A DNA stretch of 64,000 nt from Amyloporia xantha (taxonomy: Eukaryota; Basidiomycota; Agaricomycetes; Polyporales; Adustoporiaceae), in contig JAYKKR010000023.1 of NCBI GenBank assembly GCA_036971615.1, positions 186,001 through 250,000 on the forward strand, written 5' to 3'. The translations under genes and the position numbers were made by a program. A model generated the notes under the pieces. It saw nothing but the letters and a program-made list of their open reading frames with translations. It ran no database searches and had not been told where the DNA came from. Positions 33,069-45,614 of the stretch are shown here, one piece after another. Each line of letters starts with the position of its first letter. The stretch's first letter is position 1.

Positions 33069-35947
33069 CTACGCACTCAGTCCAACTAGATTTCGCACAT
33101 CGGGAACGAGTTGCGTTCGAATCGACGCGCCAACCGGATCCGCGGACATTGGACGGCGGCGATCTGTCGCGAGCGCCACAATGGAAGGCTGCGTGCATCG
33201 CGTGCAGCAGCGCCATATGTCCCGAAATGGGTATATTGCGGCGTCTGGCGGAGGAGTCTCCGCGCGCGAGGGGCAGCGGCTTATGTTCGAGTTGCTGGAC
33301 TCGGCTAGGGGGAGAAGGTATAGGGCTGACATTGAGAAGGAGGGGGTGAGGAGCAAGGAACAGACAAGAAGGGGAGCGAACGGAGCGAAAGGAACAGACA
33401 AGAGGGGGAGGGGGATGGTGAGCAACAAACAAACAAGAAGGGGAGGGGACGCAGTGAAAGGAACAGACAGGAGAGGGAGGGGGATAGTGAGCAACAAATA
33501 GATAGGAGAGGGAGAGCATACTTTCGATTTTTCGCTGGACATGCACGCGTGCTGACTTCAAATATATTTCGTCGTATATACATCGCACGTCGAAGTCCTC
33601 TAGACCGTTGTCCAATGACCATCTCCCAGCTGATCGGGAGTCGGGTGCATTGTCAAGAGTGGGAACATGAGATCTAGGATGATCATTCTTCTGTCCTGTC
33701 TGTTTCGTGATCCTACGTAGATGTCCGTCTTTACATTCTAAGAAGACCTTGCGCAACTGTCGCACTATTTTCTGTGAGGAGCGACCACGTCAATCGCTGA
33801 ACGGGTGATCAGCACGTCCAAGACTCACTAAGGCGTCTTTGTGTCGCTGCAACACAGGATCTCTACTGAGAGAGTTCAGCCAATTCGCGAATAGGAGGCG
33901 CAACTCTCGGTTCGGCACGAAGTCGGCGTCAAAAAAGTCACAACCCAATAGCGCATGGCGGTGAATGTCCGAACCCGAACGATGCGGCGTACCATCTCGT
34001 CGCGAGAAGAGGTCGTCTCTCCCAACGCCCAATGAAATCTACAGATCAATAGATGACCGAGATCCAGCGCCGAGATGTAGGTCCGATACGTCAAGAAGAA
34101 GACCAGCAATTCGTCATAGTTCAATTCGCTCGTCAGCTGGGCGATCCATCTTTCTATAGTGGCCGCAACCAACATCTTCATCGGACCTTCCCTAGGAGAG
34201 ACGCCGGGTGCATCTGCTTCAGGAGAGGCTGTCGTGCCTTTGGCTTTCAGACTCTTCTTCCGTGATACACCTGAGCTGACAGATGATAGATCCGTCATAC
34301 TGGTATGGGCTATGTCCTCCTGTTCTTCTGCCTGCACATCACCCCATATTACGAACCGAGGGTCGTCGCGGGGAGCAGCAGTTTCATCAGCCCTGAGAGA
34401 CAATTTAATTGTCGTCTCCTGCGAAGTCGACGAGATTCTGTCCAAAGAAGGCAGCCCGCGGGATGTTTGTAGCACATCAAAGACCTCTGTTGAATATGGC
34501 GAGTGCATGATCGTTTCATCCCGAGGCGTGAGTCCAGTGCGTGCCGTGTCCTGTGGGGCAACGAACACCGACGTCCGTCCCTCGGGCAAGGTCTGCCCAA
34601 CATCCAGAGGAAGATGGATGGCTGAAGATACACCACGTGTCAACTTGCCTTGGTGGTCGGCACGAGCCGTCAAGCCAGACTCGAAGGACTGCATCTCTCG
34701 CAACGCGGGAGAGGACGAGAGATGAGAAGGTGAGCGCCATGATGGTGAATCGAAGGATACCCCTGGCCAAACGGGTGCACTATGATCTCCGGTGCACCAT
34801 CCTGGTTAGACGGGCCTGCATGTGAGTGGTCATTGGAGAGTTGAAGACTGCGCCTCGATGAGGATGCAGAGCTGGAAGCCAGGGAGGGACCCTGCGGCCA
34901 GGACATTATGTCCGCAAATATTTCCCTCTGCGCAGTCTTCGTTGGCTCAACTGCAACCGAAGGCGGACGGAATGCATCGGCACTTGACACGCTATGCGCG
35001 TGCGGTCTACCCGTAGACTGACCCTGTGAGGTGGGCTGCACAGCCTTGTCCGACTCCGCACCAAGCTGGTTTGGTATGGAGCGAGTCTTCCGGAGTTTTC
35101 GGGTAGGCGGTGATCGTGTGCCGTCCGGAGTGCTAGCGTGGTGAGTCACAGACATGGTGCCATTCTTGAAAACCGAGGCCGGCAGAAATGAGTGCACGCT
35201 CATGCGAGAACGCCTTCGCGCTTGCGGTGAGTGAGGATACGATTTACGCGGGTCTCGGGTCGGCGTGTACTGCTTACTGACGCGCTGTTCAGCATCCTCT
35301 GCTGACGCCGCAGGGGCAGATAGCTCTCGCAGACTGAACGGTTCTTGTCAGTCTACTCCCAATTTGTCACGCACAAGGTACATACCCAACGCGATACATC
35401 TGTTTGCCATGTTGATTGATAAACGCTGTGATCGCGTACGGCGAACGAATGTCCTTGCCAACGCCGATATATTGATCGTACCGTCTCTTCAGCTCACGAG
35501 CAGCCGCGCCAGAGGAGGTTTCCACAAAGCTGCCGTCCGCTACGTAACGTGTTCGCACATCAAGCTACATTCCACCATGCTACGATTGATCGACTCACGC
35601 GCGATAGATATGTCAGCTCCAGCAACCTCTGGAGGTAGCTCGAACTCGGGCGAAGGGACATCATCACTAGTAAGGGTTTCTGTAGTTGGCAATGTATTCT
35701 GTACACTGGGAGCTGAAGCCGCTGCAAGAGGAAGGCGATCTTGACTGACACTTGGGCTCGGAGCAGTAGATGTTGAAGATGAAAAAGCAGGCTCAGAAAG
35801 AAGTGAAGAAGATGCAGCTTCCAAAGGAATTTCATCAAGCATTCCAGGAGACTGAAAGGATGAAAACGAATCCGTCGGCGTGCCAGACGAGTGAACGACT
35901 GTTGCGCCAGATACGGAGGTGCCGTCAACGACTGTAGTGAGTGGCAT
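33069..35947 (-). pseudogene. RasGEF_N-domain gene with frameshifts and a lost splice donor (unit C)
   Basis: This copy of the gene at 21894-24773 has its ATG at 35947. Exon 3 breaks near 34758 (four C, five in B) and again near 33932 (six A, seven in B). The donor of intron 4 is GTCAGC instead of GTGAGC, with a small deletion upstream, and the frame then reads straight through the pyrimidine-rich intron into the downstream region. This suggests relaxed constraint in this copy. Confidence 0.72.
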
Positions 35948-38519
35948 GGTTTGCACAATATGTCAGACTCGGATTGCTAGACTAGTGGAACATTGCACAG
36001 TTGGCCTGATTGCATGCGCCTGCTAGATGAATGGCGAGGACAAAGATACAGAGCTGAGGGTGCAGGTCAACCTGCGATCCCTTCTGACCGAGACCGATAG
36101 TGAGACTCGAGAACTCGCTATACAGATACGTTAAAGCTGCAGACACAGCCCTTGGAACTGTAGACAAGTCAAGCACTGCGAAGATTAGTGCTAATAGAGT
36201 ACTTGCTATTCCTCGTGATGTGTCTATGGCTTACGTCATCTGCACCCAGAAGGGCTTCACACAATAAGCCGCAGTGAGAAGCAAGCCCCTCGCGTCTCAG
36301 CTCCGTCCGCCGTAGCAGTAGCTGCGAGTACTCCGTCTCCGCTGTCCGCACAGCCCAATCGACCGTTCCTCGAGCCTCAACGACGCTTGCCCGCGCTACG
36401 CACGCAGAGCAGTAGAAAACTCAACTCAAGATGGCTATCTGAGTAGCCCCGTAAGCTTGTACGTCTCTTCCCGTGTTCCTCACGCTCTGCGCTCAGTACA
36501 CTGCGCGAATGCGCTCCCGAACGCGCTGAACAGCAACGCGCGATGAGCGAGCGTCCGGACACCAGGAGCAACGTTCCCCCGACACGGCTCCCGTGAGTGC
36601 AGATACCCGCTATGCGCGCGTCCGTACACAGCCGACGGCAAGGGCGACGCGAGAGAACTACGCTGGACCGGCGCAGCTCTTTCAAGGCATCAGGCGCACG
36701 CGCGCTGCGAGGAGTTCGTCGTCGGTACGTCATATTGAGCATGGATACATCTTGTTTCTATTCACATGTTCGTCTAGCTACTCTTTGACAGATCCTCCTC
36801 CCGGTGCTTACATGTCCCCATCCGGACCTATGCTGGACACACCCGCGGCCGACCACACCCGCGTGCTGTGCGCTGGCACCGGCAAGCTGTACAGCCATCC
36901 CCGTCTCCATCCGCGCGCCCTGCTCGTCGAACAGCAAGGACGGAGGGCACAGCCGAAGACGGACGGGCGCATCCATGGTGCAGACGCGTACCGCGCGTCG
37001 TTACATGGTATGGCAAGACAAGAGTGGGGGCGCGTGAACTGACAGCGAAACGGATACGTGCCGCTGTCCTCGCTCCGCCTGCACGGCTCGTTCGCTGCGT
37101 ACGGCCCCGATCCCTCAGACTTCAAGACCATCAGTGCAGCCCCCGCACCGTCCGCTGTCCGGGGTGCACTCGCGCGGCAGAGCGTTCGCGTCCGGCAGGG
37201 GGCGGTCTTTCTCGCGAACGAGAGAGCCGCTCTCGCTATTGACGTGTGCGCTCGTTCGCGAAACGCGCTCCTCTTGCGTGGCCTACCACTCGAAGCTGCG
37301 AATATCACCCGATTCCGGCTCCCCCGTCGGCCTGACGCTCCCTTGTCTACTCACGCGCCCCTCTCTCATCGCTGTCAACGCGTACACGGCGTCCGCACAC
37401 AAGTGCGAACGAGAGCCGTTCTCGCTCTTGGCGTATGCGCTCGCCCGTGGAGTGCGCTCCCTGTCTGTGGTGAACTTCTCAGACCTGCCGCCCGACGTAC
37501 GCTCTCCCTGCGTCACCATACATTCCCGCACCCCCGTCGGCATCACGCTCCCTTGTCCATTCGTGCCCCCTCCAGCATCCTCTCGCTTCTCACTGTCAGC
37601 GCATGCACGGCGTCCGTGCACGGCGTGCAGAACTACGATAAAGCGGGCCGAATAGCAGACCGCTCGACCCCCGCACTCTGCACATCTCGACACCACGGAG
37701 AGACGCGCTCTCCACTCGAACAGCGGCAGCGCGATACCCAGCGCGATGCGCTTCTCATGACTCTGTCACCCCCCGTACTCCCCTCGTTTCTCGCTGTCAA
37801 CGCCAAGAAGGCCCCAAGCACAACCGCGATCGAGTAGACGATCGACTCGTGCGCGGTGCGTCCAAAACACGAACTAACTACTTATGTGCTATCTACAGCG
37901 CCCCGTAACATTCAGATTCCGCCCGCCCATCACTCGCTATCTACGCACAAGCGAAGATGCGTCGCCCCCGCTAGTCTCGTACACCGCGTGATTCAAGCTG
38001 CGCGGATACCGGTTCTGCGGGGGGCAGGTGGACTTGGTTGAGAGAGCGGGTGGGTGGCGCTTTGCTCAGAGGGATAAGCCATTATCGTGGATTGTTCGGC
38101 GCGAGTGAGGGCGGATACCAAGAGCGGGGGAGGGGGTGAGGGTGAGTCCGTATGGGCGTGCGTGAGCGAGCGATGCTCGTCGGACAGCCGGCTGAGAGGT
38201 AGCTGGTATTATCTAACATTCCATGTAAATACTTTCGATCAGTTTCGTTCAATACATGCGTCCGGTGACAGACGAAACTCACCGTCAGATCGGACCGACG
38301 TGAACGTCGGCGCGTGAGGTATGTACGTATTGCGCTTGCGGATACGTCCGCACAGGCCATGGTACGCGATGTTAGCAACGCGAATGCAATCGCGATCCCC
38401 ACATCTGGCAAGAAACGCATGCTTATGCGCATCTAATATTCACCTGTAGATCAACCTGTAATGACAAGCCTGGGATGCTCGAGTCCTGTCAGCCAGCATG
38501 ACATTTCCGTCCAGAACGA
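35948..38519. other. Divergent stretch without a convincing gene (unit C)
   Basis: It corresponds to 13592-16166 of unit A. Differences include a shortened segment near 36217, an extra CGAGCCT near 36370, a deletion near 36796 and duplicated motifs near 37610 and 37735. No gene can be supported. Confidence 0.5.
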
Positions 38520-38873
38520 CTAGTACTCACCAGAGGAGAACACCCTCCCAGCCGGTATGAGCGACGCCGTCAGCAGCTGACGGGGCGCGTTCGTGCAGGT
38601 GCGCCGTGAATGAGCGGCGCACGGGTATGCCATCGGATTGGCTGGCAAGGCCTGCCCGCGTTCACGGACCGGGGCAGGGTGATACGTCTGAGATGGGCCT
38701 AGGGGGTGCTCTGTATTAGCCATGGGAGGAGCTGAAGGTTTAGACATCAATCTCTGGGAAGAACCGAATGTGATCGACGTACCGGTCCACTCCAGCCTAT
38801 GTCGATGAGCGCGCGGCTGTGCGCTGACGGAGGTGGTGAGCAGTAAGGAGGAAAGGATGTGCAAGCTCACCAT
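38520..38873 (-). CDS. Putative small secreted protein (unit C)
   Basis: It encodes the same 117-aa product as 16167-16520, with the ATG at 38873, an N-terminal signal peptide and the same stop. Two of three full copies are intact, which weakly favours a real gene. Confidence 0.42.
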   Translation of the reverse strand: MVSLHILSSLLLTTSVSAQPRAHRHRLEWTGTSITFGSSQRLMSKPSAPPMANTEHPLGPSQTYHPAPVRERGQALPANPMAYPCAAHSRRTCTNAPRQLLTASLIPAGRVFSSGEY

Positions 38874-39376
38874 GAACACGACGAACACGTATTGAGAACG
38901 GGACGCGATGTCAGAGTTGATGTAGCGCTGAGCGCGGAATGGGGTCGACGATGACAGGAGTAGCAGGGCGATAGGAGAGCAGACCCGGAGATTGTGAAGA
39001 GAGGATAGGAGGAGAGAGAGGTGCTGACTTCAATCAGCCGTTGCACCCCAGCTTATATCCTCCCCAGTACTGCCTTCTCACGCCAGATCATCCCATTGTT
39101 CTCCCTTCGGCATCCGTGTCCTCGCATCCAGTATCCGCAATGTCGTACACGGAGAGCAACCGCTTCAAGGCTGACGGCACGCCAAGGATTCGCATTCAAA
39201 GCGAAACGGCGGTGTTCGCCGTGAAACCGCCCGTGTGCGTATTCCGACGTGATCGATCAAATGGCGAAGCGCAGACGCGCCACTAGATGCGCCCGGCGGA
39301 ATGCTGGATGGAAGCCAGCCAGGAGGACAGGATCTGGCGGGTTCGCGAATATCCCGCTCCGTCCGCCACGTCTTGA

Positions 39377-41854
39377 GGATTCAGGCAAGGAGCTCTTCCT
39401 CTTCGATGGGCGCGCAACAGCCTTGAATTGGGGTCAGCAACCTTGTGAGGAAATGCATTAGGACGAACTCACCGGTCCGACTGTCCTGCGATACTTCGCA
39501 ACAGGTTGTACCTCTGCCGGAGCACCATACCCGGGGGCAGACGTCCGCTCGCCAGTATTCTCGTCGCTGTTCGGCGTCAACTAGCAAGCCGAATATAATT
39601 CGTTAGCCCTGAAATCAACGGAGCCGGAATAAAGGATCAGTAGACAAACGGTCGAACCAGCGACAAGTTCCGTAACTGCTGACTTACGCGAGACGCCGCG
39701 CTACATAATGCGTCTTGAAAGAACCAGCCTTGATCAATGCCAAGGCGTCACACAATACATGGAATATGCATTGCACGGTATTCGAGCCATGGTCCTAGGA
39801 ATCACTCCTCACTTACTATTCAGTTTCGAGGCAAGCCTTTGTGAATGGTGCAGCCCCTCCCTGCTACTGCTTAGGTCATACAATCTGTGAATGGCTGACA
39901 GCTGTTGCCCGAAAGAGCGGAATCAGATCGGCAATATTGTAAGGATGCATCGAGAATACGTACACACCAGAGAAGTACTGCATATTGCTCTTGGGAATGT
40001 ACGTCGGCGTATGTACTGCCAGTGCGTAAGCACCATGGCAGCGAGAAGCAGTGCCGCGTTCAGGCGGGTAGACCGAGTCCATCAGAAGGAACGGGAATAC
40101 AAACGAATATTGTGAAACACCGTGAAGCCATGACCACAGTCACAGTGATCGAGCGCTGAACGCCAGCCGGACTGACGTTTTGCGCATGCCGTCTTCTCTG
40201 GATCTGTCGGGTCTGTGGCACACATCATGAATGGATATGCAATATAGCATGTTCTTCTTCGTTCGCTCCGAGTCATATGGTAGAGTACATATCGAGTATA
40301 TAACTATCTACGGGGTTAGAAAACCATGTCAGCAAATGGATGCGAAAGCGTATCAACAGGGGAATACTCACTCTACAGTGGTTTCCTGTCCATTACAATT
40401 CAGTTGCTGCAACGCAAATCATCCCGCATCTCCTGGCAACTGCTCCCTCTGCCGGCTGCTAGGTGAGATCCGGCACACTCCTATATGCACTGCACCAAAG
40501 AATGGAGGCGTACGAGAGAGCTTCCCTGTCACAATTGAACCTGAGATTCTCCGAAAGTAATCGGCGAGAAATAGGGAAAATACATGTGACAGGAAAATAC
40601 ATACACGACGTGACATCTAAGCGGGATACGGAGATGGAGTGATCGCAGAATTGATCCGCTTCGGGTCGAATAGTCCAATTCTGCGCTTGCTAAGATATTG
40701 AGGTGCGGAATAGAGGCCAAGTCATGTCAACATGAGCCTCAAGCCAAGATCGGCTGAAATCCCGGAGAATATAATTGTCCTCATCATCCGGGTGAGCGTC
40801 AAGTTCAAGTAACCGAGTACAGAGGATATTTTGAGCCCAGCCGAGATGAGATAGAGCACGAGAGAACCAGAGCAATTCAGCACGAGTTTCAGTCATAGTA
40901 AGAGCTTGAGAATCCACTGATCGCCGGCCACAATCACCTGCCAACGTAGACGGAGAGCAATTCACGTTAGAGAATATGTATATGCAAGAACAGACTGTCG
41001 ATGCGATACTATTGAGGTGGACAGGAAAGCCTCGTACTCAGAGGAGAAAGCAGAAAGTTTCAAACTCGGAGGACGAGTGGTTGTGGCTGAAACCAAATCG
41101 GGATACGCGTCTAATCAAGATCTCACCGATCACTCTCACTGTCGCTCGAACTTCGTCGAGCTCTCGTCCATGCTGAACTCGTTCAATACTACCTGGGCAA
41201 CACATTCATCCAAATACCCTTCTACAGTCTCTAATATGACCGTCCGCACTGCTTCCGTCACTCAGTGGTACTCGGATAGCTCAGTCAATTTCTGTTTTAA
41301 CGTCTCGGCTTCTTATCTGAGTCGGCAGGTTCGGCTCAGTCCCCGACAGATATTAAGGCTTGCGCATACTGCAGCATGGTGAGAACGGGACCATACTGGT
41401 GCTATGTATAACAGAGCGGGCCCGTTGTCCAATCAGTCCATAGATCTACTGTGTGCCAAGCTGTGGCAATGCAGCAGCAGATTAGCTCGAGCTGTGATTT
41501 GGCTCAGTCCCTATGAGCCGTGAGACATAGGTTAGCCTTCCACAACTCCGTGTGAAATTGAGCAATCTGTCTAATCATCAGTTTCTACCTATTGCTGTGA
41601 GCCGTGCACCTTGGCCACCATTAGAACTTGAATTTGAATTAAATCCTTAGGATTATCTTATCAGCAATGTTGGACGGCTGTGAGGGGCGACCAGAGTAGT
41701 AACAGTAACAGTCGTTCACTGTTACTATTCAGCGGTCTTATTCGGCAGATGTGGACCATGCGCACAGGGACCTTACTATATGAGGCAATCAGTCCGGCCA
41801 CAGCGAAGGCATCCCAGAAAGTCACGGCAGTCACGTGGAAAGCCTTGTATGAAG
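39377..41854 (-). other. Exon-like scraps (unit C)
   Basis: It is the same as 17024-19504 of unit A. A one-base deletion near 40806 lengthens one chance frame and does not help gene building. Confidence 0.35.
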
Positions 41855-42614
41855 CCGGCCTGTCCCAATTATACGCCCTATCTCGTTAAATGCGTGAACG
41901 AGGCTTTAGCGTGCCCACCTGAGCGCGCCCGGTTCGGGGGAACCCCCGAGCGCAGCGAGGGAGGGGAGGGCGCGCGAATGGTGGGCCCTCTTCGCGCGCC
42001 CGGCAAAATTCCTGCCCACCGCGGACCCTTACCATTTATAGAAAACACCGCGATCGGCAGTAACATTGAGGTGAGAGTTACTATTACTACTCTGGTATAT
42101 ACTCGACGGCTGTGGACTGATCCGTGTGAAATCGCAACAAACACGACAGAAACCCTAGTCTCAGGTTACTTTTGAATTTATTGTGATGAGGTGAAATAAC
42201 TATCTCGGAAAGGCACAAACACTATGCCAAGCTGTGTCAGACGTAAATGCATGCTAAGAATCACTTGAGAATTTGTCAATATGTCAACGGCTGCAAAATT
42301 CACACAGTAGTAAATTCAAATGATTAAATTAATCAGTGGTAACCATCAGCTCAACAAGCGCTTTGAGGGATATTTTCACTTGGCACGTAGACTGCCGAAC
42401 ATCAGACTGGCTGTCTGCACACTAAGGGAAAGATCCGAGTGCTCTGAATGGGCCTACATACCCTCGGTAACCCTCCGCTGATTCCATGTATATAAGACCA
42501 CTTACAGTGTGACCGTGAGGCAAAAGCTATGTTTTCTTGCCCCGCTATTATGCTTGTACATTCCAGCAACATGTTTCTTGTCCACTGGCATCGCTTACTA
42601 TCTACTCGGGAAAT

Positions 42615-43889
42615 ATGGCACCCGAAGACCCCGCGCATTTTGTAAGTGATTGACGTACTACTCTGAGACTCAGACTTGAGCTGACTGTAGTCTCTTACCT
42701 TAGCTCGAGTGGTCAGTTGGCGAGAATCACACTGTGCGTGGATGTGCTGCAATTACCATCCTGAAATCGGTCGCCGCTATCATTCCTTCAGGTAAGCATC
42801 AGCACGATTACACGTGATCGTGTCTTGACTGGGTCATTTTACAGAGGATGCTGAATGCGCGCGTCACGCGTCTGGACTGTACGAATAGACAGTATGTACG
42901 ATTGCATGCCAGTCTTGGGCCAGTACGCGCCAGGAGCCGGACACGATCATCTAGCGCACCAGCCGTGGTCAGATCCGAGTCGACAATTGAGCAGCAACGG
43001 TCGGTTCCTGATCATAGCACAAATTGCAATCCACCCGACACCGGACGACGAGCTCGATAGATGGCGTGATCCTGACACTGGGATGCGATCCAAAGGCCGT
43101 CCCGTAATGGACGACGGCGACGATGGCGCCGTAGCTTCACAAGTCCACGCGGACCGCTGTGTGATGCTACTACTAGTATGAGGCTGGGGACCACGGTCAG
43201 TTATGGACAGCGTACAGTTGGTGTGTTATGTGGCACAGTGAGTTTCAAAGTTGAATACCGCGTTCTGTTTGGAGTCTTCTTGACGATTGCCAAGCTGACA
43301 CCTGACTTGGATCTTGAGCTTGATGGCTCGACGTCAAACGGACACGTGCAGACGTCGATTAATGACACCAAGACAGGCAAGGTACGTCAGGGTACGTCTG
43401 CATCTCTGATGTTCACTCGCATCGGGACTGACCCTGCATGTGTAGTGTCTACCATTCCACAATGTCTACAGTTTGGATACTCGAGACTGCGCGCGTGGCC
43501 AGAGTGCACACTGCACGGGATCCTCGTCCTGTCGCTCTTTCCGTGACCGGACGGTTGCAGTCGAAGTGGACAGCATCCGGCGAGAGCTCCATCGCGTACT
43601 GTTCGCCCGTCGCTCAGGTAAACGACAGGCGCGTCTCGATGAACCGGACGACTTGACGGCTGGCTGGCTATTGAACATCGCTGGACGGCAGGCGTACGCC
43701 TAGTGCTACCGTCCCGGACTGGTTTTCATGGCCAGCGAAGACTTCGTCCGTTGGTCTCTTCGCCCTCGCACAGGCGAAGTGGTGATCGGCGCTCGGATCC
43801 GGCTCCGGATGGGACGCTGGGCGTTGAATGAACGCGAGCTCCACGAAAAGGCAGGTTTCCTGATTCACGTCATCCCATTCTGGAACTGA
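42615..43889 (+). pseudogene. Unassigned multi-exon gene, probably broken (unit D)
   Basis: This is the unit D copy of the gene at 9081-10355. It has two substitutions in or near exon 1 (CCGAAG and CGCGCA) not seen in the other units, and the inserted base shared with unit C near 43694. Confidence 0.33.
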
Positions 43890-44118
43890 CCGTCTCGTTT
43901 CTTGTTTTGACAGCGCGCGAGTTTTGTCTACAGCTCGTGGACTAGACCTCGCACTGGATGCCGGACGGCGTGAGATAGCTACGCAAACGTTAAAAGAGCG
44001 TCAGGCATCACATTCGATTTTAGGAACACTTGTGACGATGCGCACGATGTTCTATGGTAATTTCTCTCCATCTGCCTGCTTGAGGCGTGAGCTGACTGCT
44101 GGATTTCGCACATCTGGA

Positions 44119-45032
44119 ACGAGTTGCGTTCGAATCGACGCGCCAACCGGATCCGCGGACATTGGACGGCGGCGATCTGTCGCGAGCGCCACAATGGAAG
44201 GCTGCGTGCATCGCGTGCAGCAGCGCCATATGTCCCGAAATGGGTATATTGCGGCGTCTGGCGGAGGAGTCTCCGCGCGCGAGGGGCAGCGGCTTATGTT
44301 CGAGTTGCTGGACTCGGCTAGGGGAGAAGGTATAGGGCTGACATTGAGAAGGAGGGGGTGAGGAGCAAGGAACAGACAAGAAGGGGAGCGAACGGAGCGA
44401 AAGGAACAGACAAGAGGGGGAGGGGGATGGTGAGCAACAAACAAACAAGAAGGGGAGGGGACGCAGTGAAAGGAACAGACAGGAGAGGGAGGGGGATAGT
44501 GAGCAACAAATAGATAGGAGAGGGAGAGCATACTTTCGATTTTTCGCTGGACATGCACGCGTGCTGACTTCAAATATATTTCGTCGTATATACATCGCAC
44601 GTCGAAGTCCTCTAGACCGTTGTCCAATGACCATCTCCCAGCTGATCGGGAGTCGGGTGCATTGTCAAGAGTGGGAACATGAGATCTAGGATGATCATTC
44701 TTCTGTCCTGTCTGTTTCGTGATCCTACGTAGATGTCCGTCTTTACATTCTAAGAAGACCTTGCGCAACTGTCGCACTATTTTCTGTGAGGAGCGACCGC
44801 GTCAATCGCTGAACGGGTGATCAGCACGTCCAAGACTCACTAAGGCGTCTTTGTGTCGCTGCAACACAGGATCTCTACTGAGAGAGTTCAGCCAATTCGC
44901 GAATAGGAGGCGCAACTCTCGGTTCGGCACGAAGTCGGCGTCAAAAAAAGTCACAACCCAATAGCGCATGGCGGTGAATGTCCGAACCCGAACGATGCGG
45001 CGTACCATCTCGTCGCGAGAAGAGGTCGTCTC
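44119..45032 (-). pseudogene. RasGEF_N gene 3' part, interrupted by Gypsy-B (unit D)
   Basis: The end of exon 3 (from RDEMVRRIVRVRTF) and exon 4 remain. The insertion at 45032/45033 lies within the RasGEF_N domain and separates this part from the start of the gene. The seven-A run at about 44944 matches unit B. The intron-4 donor is lost as in unit C, and the 163-bp deletion removes the stop codon of the last exon. Confidence 0.75.
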
Positions 45033-45601
45033 TGTCGCGACTTAGAGTCAAGCGACAGGGGAAGAACAAACCTAAAAGGCTGAGGGCGTTCGACTAGGTC
45101 CTACCGAAGCGATGACGAGCTATGCTCAAGTCTAAGGCTAGGGACAAGATAAATAGATGTAAGTGATGGTAAGTAGGTACAGGCAGGCTTGGCTTACCTA
45201 GGGACAAGAGGTCGAAACTGAAGTCCCCAGGCAGAGGCGTACTACTTATATACTACAAGAGTTCAGGGCAGGCTAGCTACATGGTCCGTGCGCAGGTGGT
45301 CTGTGCGCAGCCTGAGTAAGCAGGCTATGAGTCATAAGTGATGTCGTGAGCGGAGCCCGGCGGGGCCCGAGGTCGGCCGGCACCGTGCTTAAGTAAACGT
45401 CCGTAAAGGGAAGGCGGGACGGGGTCCGTGGGAAGGGAACATGTGACCTGTAATGGTCGACGCGTCTAAGTCCATGAACAAGGAGCTTGCGATGTGTACA
45501 GTAGAATGGCCGTTCGAATAAGAGGGGAAAATAACGATGAGTAAAAGGAGAAAATCGTCCGTATATAGAAAGGAAGAAACGCTCGATGTCAACTCGTGAC
45601 A
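45033..45601 (-). repeat. 3' LTR of Gypsy-B
   Basis: The LTR is 569 bp with TG...CA ends (plus strand TGTCGCGACTT... to ...CTCGTGACA). Its first bases match 63753-64000 exactly as far as the window allows. The U5 end can fold into a stem (TGTCGC/GCGACA plus GACT/AGTC). A TATATAAGT on the minus strand (45252-45244) lies 33 nt before AGTTTCGACCT (45219-45209), the likely RNA start. Confidence 0.95.
45209..45252 (-). promoter_or_regulatory. TATA box and predicted +1 of Gypsy-B
   Basis: The minus strand reads TATATAAGT at 45252-45244 and AGTTTCGACCT at 45219-45209. The spacing fits a TATA-directed start at that A. The 11 nt are complementary to the site next to the 5' LTR (63740-63750), as expected if the RNA 5' end primes its own reverse transcription. 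The right LTR has the same 11-mer at 63929-63939. Confidence 0.7.
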
Positions 45602-45614
45602 GTACCCCCCTCCT
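45602..45614 (-). promoter_or_regulatory. Polypurine tract of Gypsy-B
   Basis: The minus strand reads AGGAGGGGGGTAC directly before the 3' LTR, the expected plus-strand primer site, just after the end of pol. Confidence 0.8.

Larger units (their letters stand above)
30686..41854. repeat. Tandem unit C of the array
   Basis: This complete unit of 11,169 bp is near-identical to A and B except for a clearly more divergent block, about 34640-37800, with dozens of substitutions and several indels of 3-25 bp. It shares some variants with unit D only (for example GCGTACGCC near 32517, and GTCAGC replacing a GTGAGC splice donor near 33552). Confidence 0.95.
41855..45032. repeat. Tandem unit D, truncated by Gypsy-B
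   Basis: The first 3,178 bp of a fourth unit end at the LTR of Gypsy-B. It has a 163-bp deletion at 44102-44109 between two GATTTCGC copies and shares several variants with unit C. The rest of the unit should lie beyond the right LTR, outside the window. Confidence 0.92.

Noticed and set aside
7539..45032. rDNA or a CRISPR-like array
   Set aside because: No rRNA, 5S or tRNA gene is present, and the unit is 11 kb with protein genes. It is an ordinary large tandem duplication.
45033..45601. A solo LTR left by recombination
   Set aside because: It is followed by a polypurine tract and an open integrase-chromodomain frame, and its partner LTR begins at 63753.
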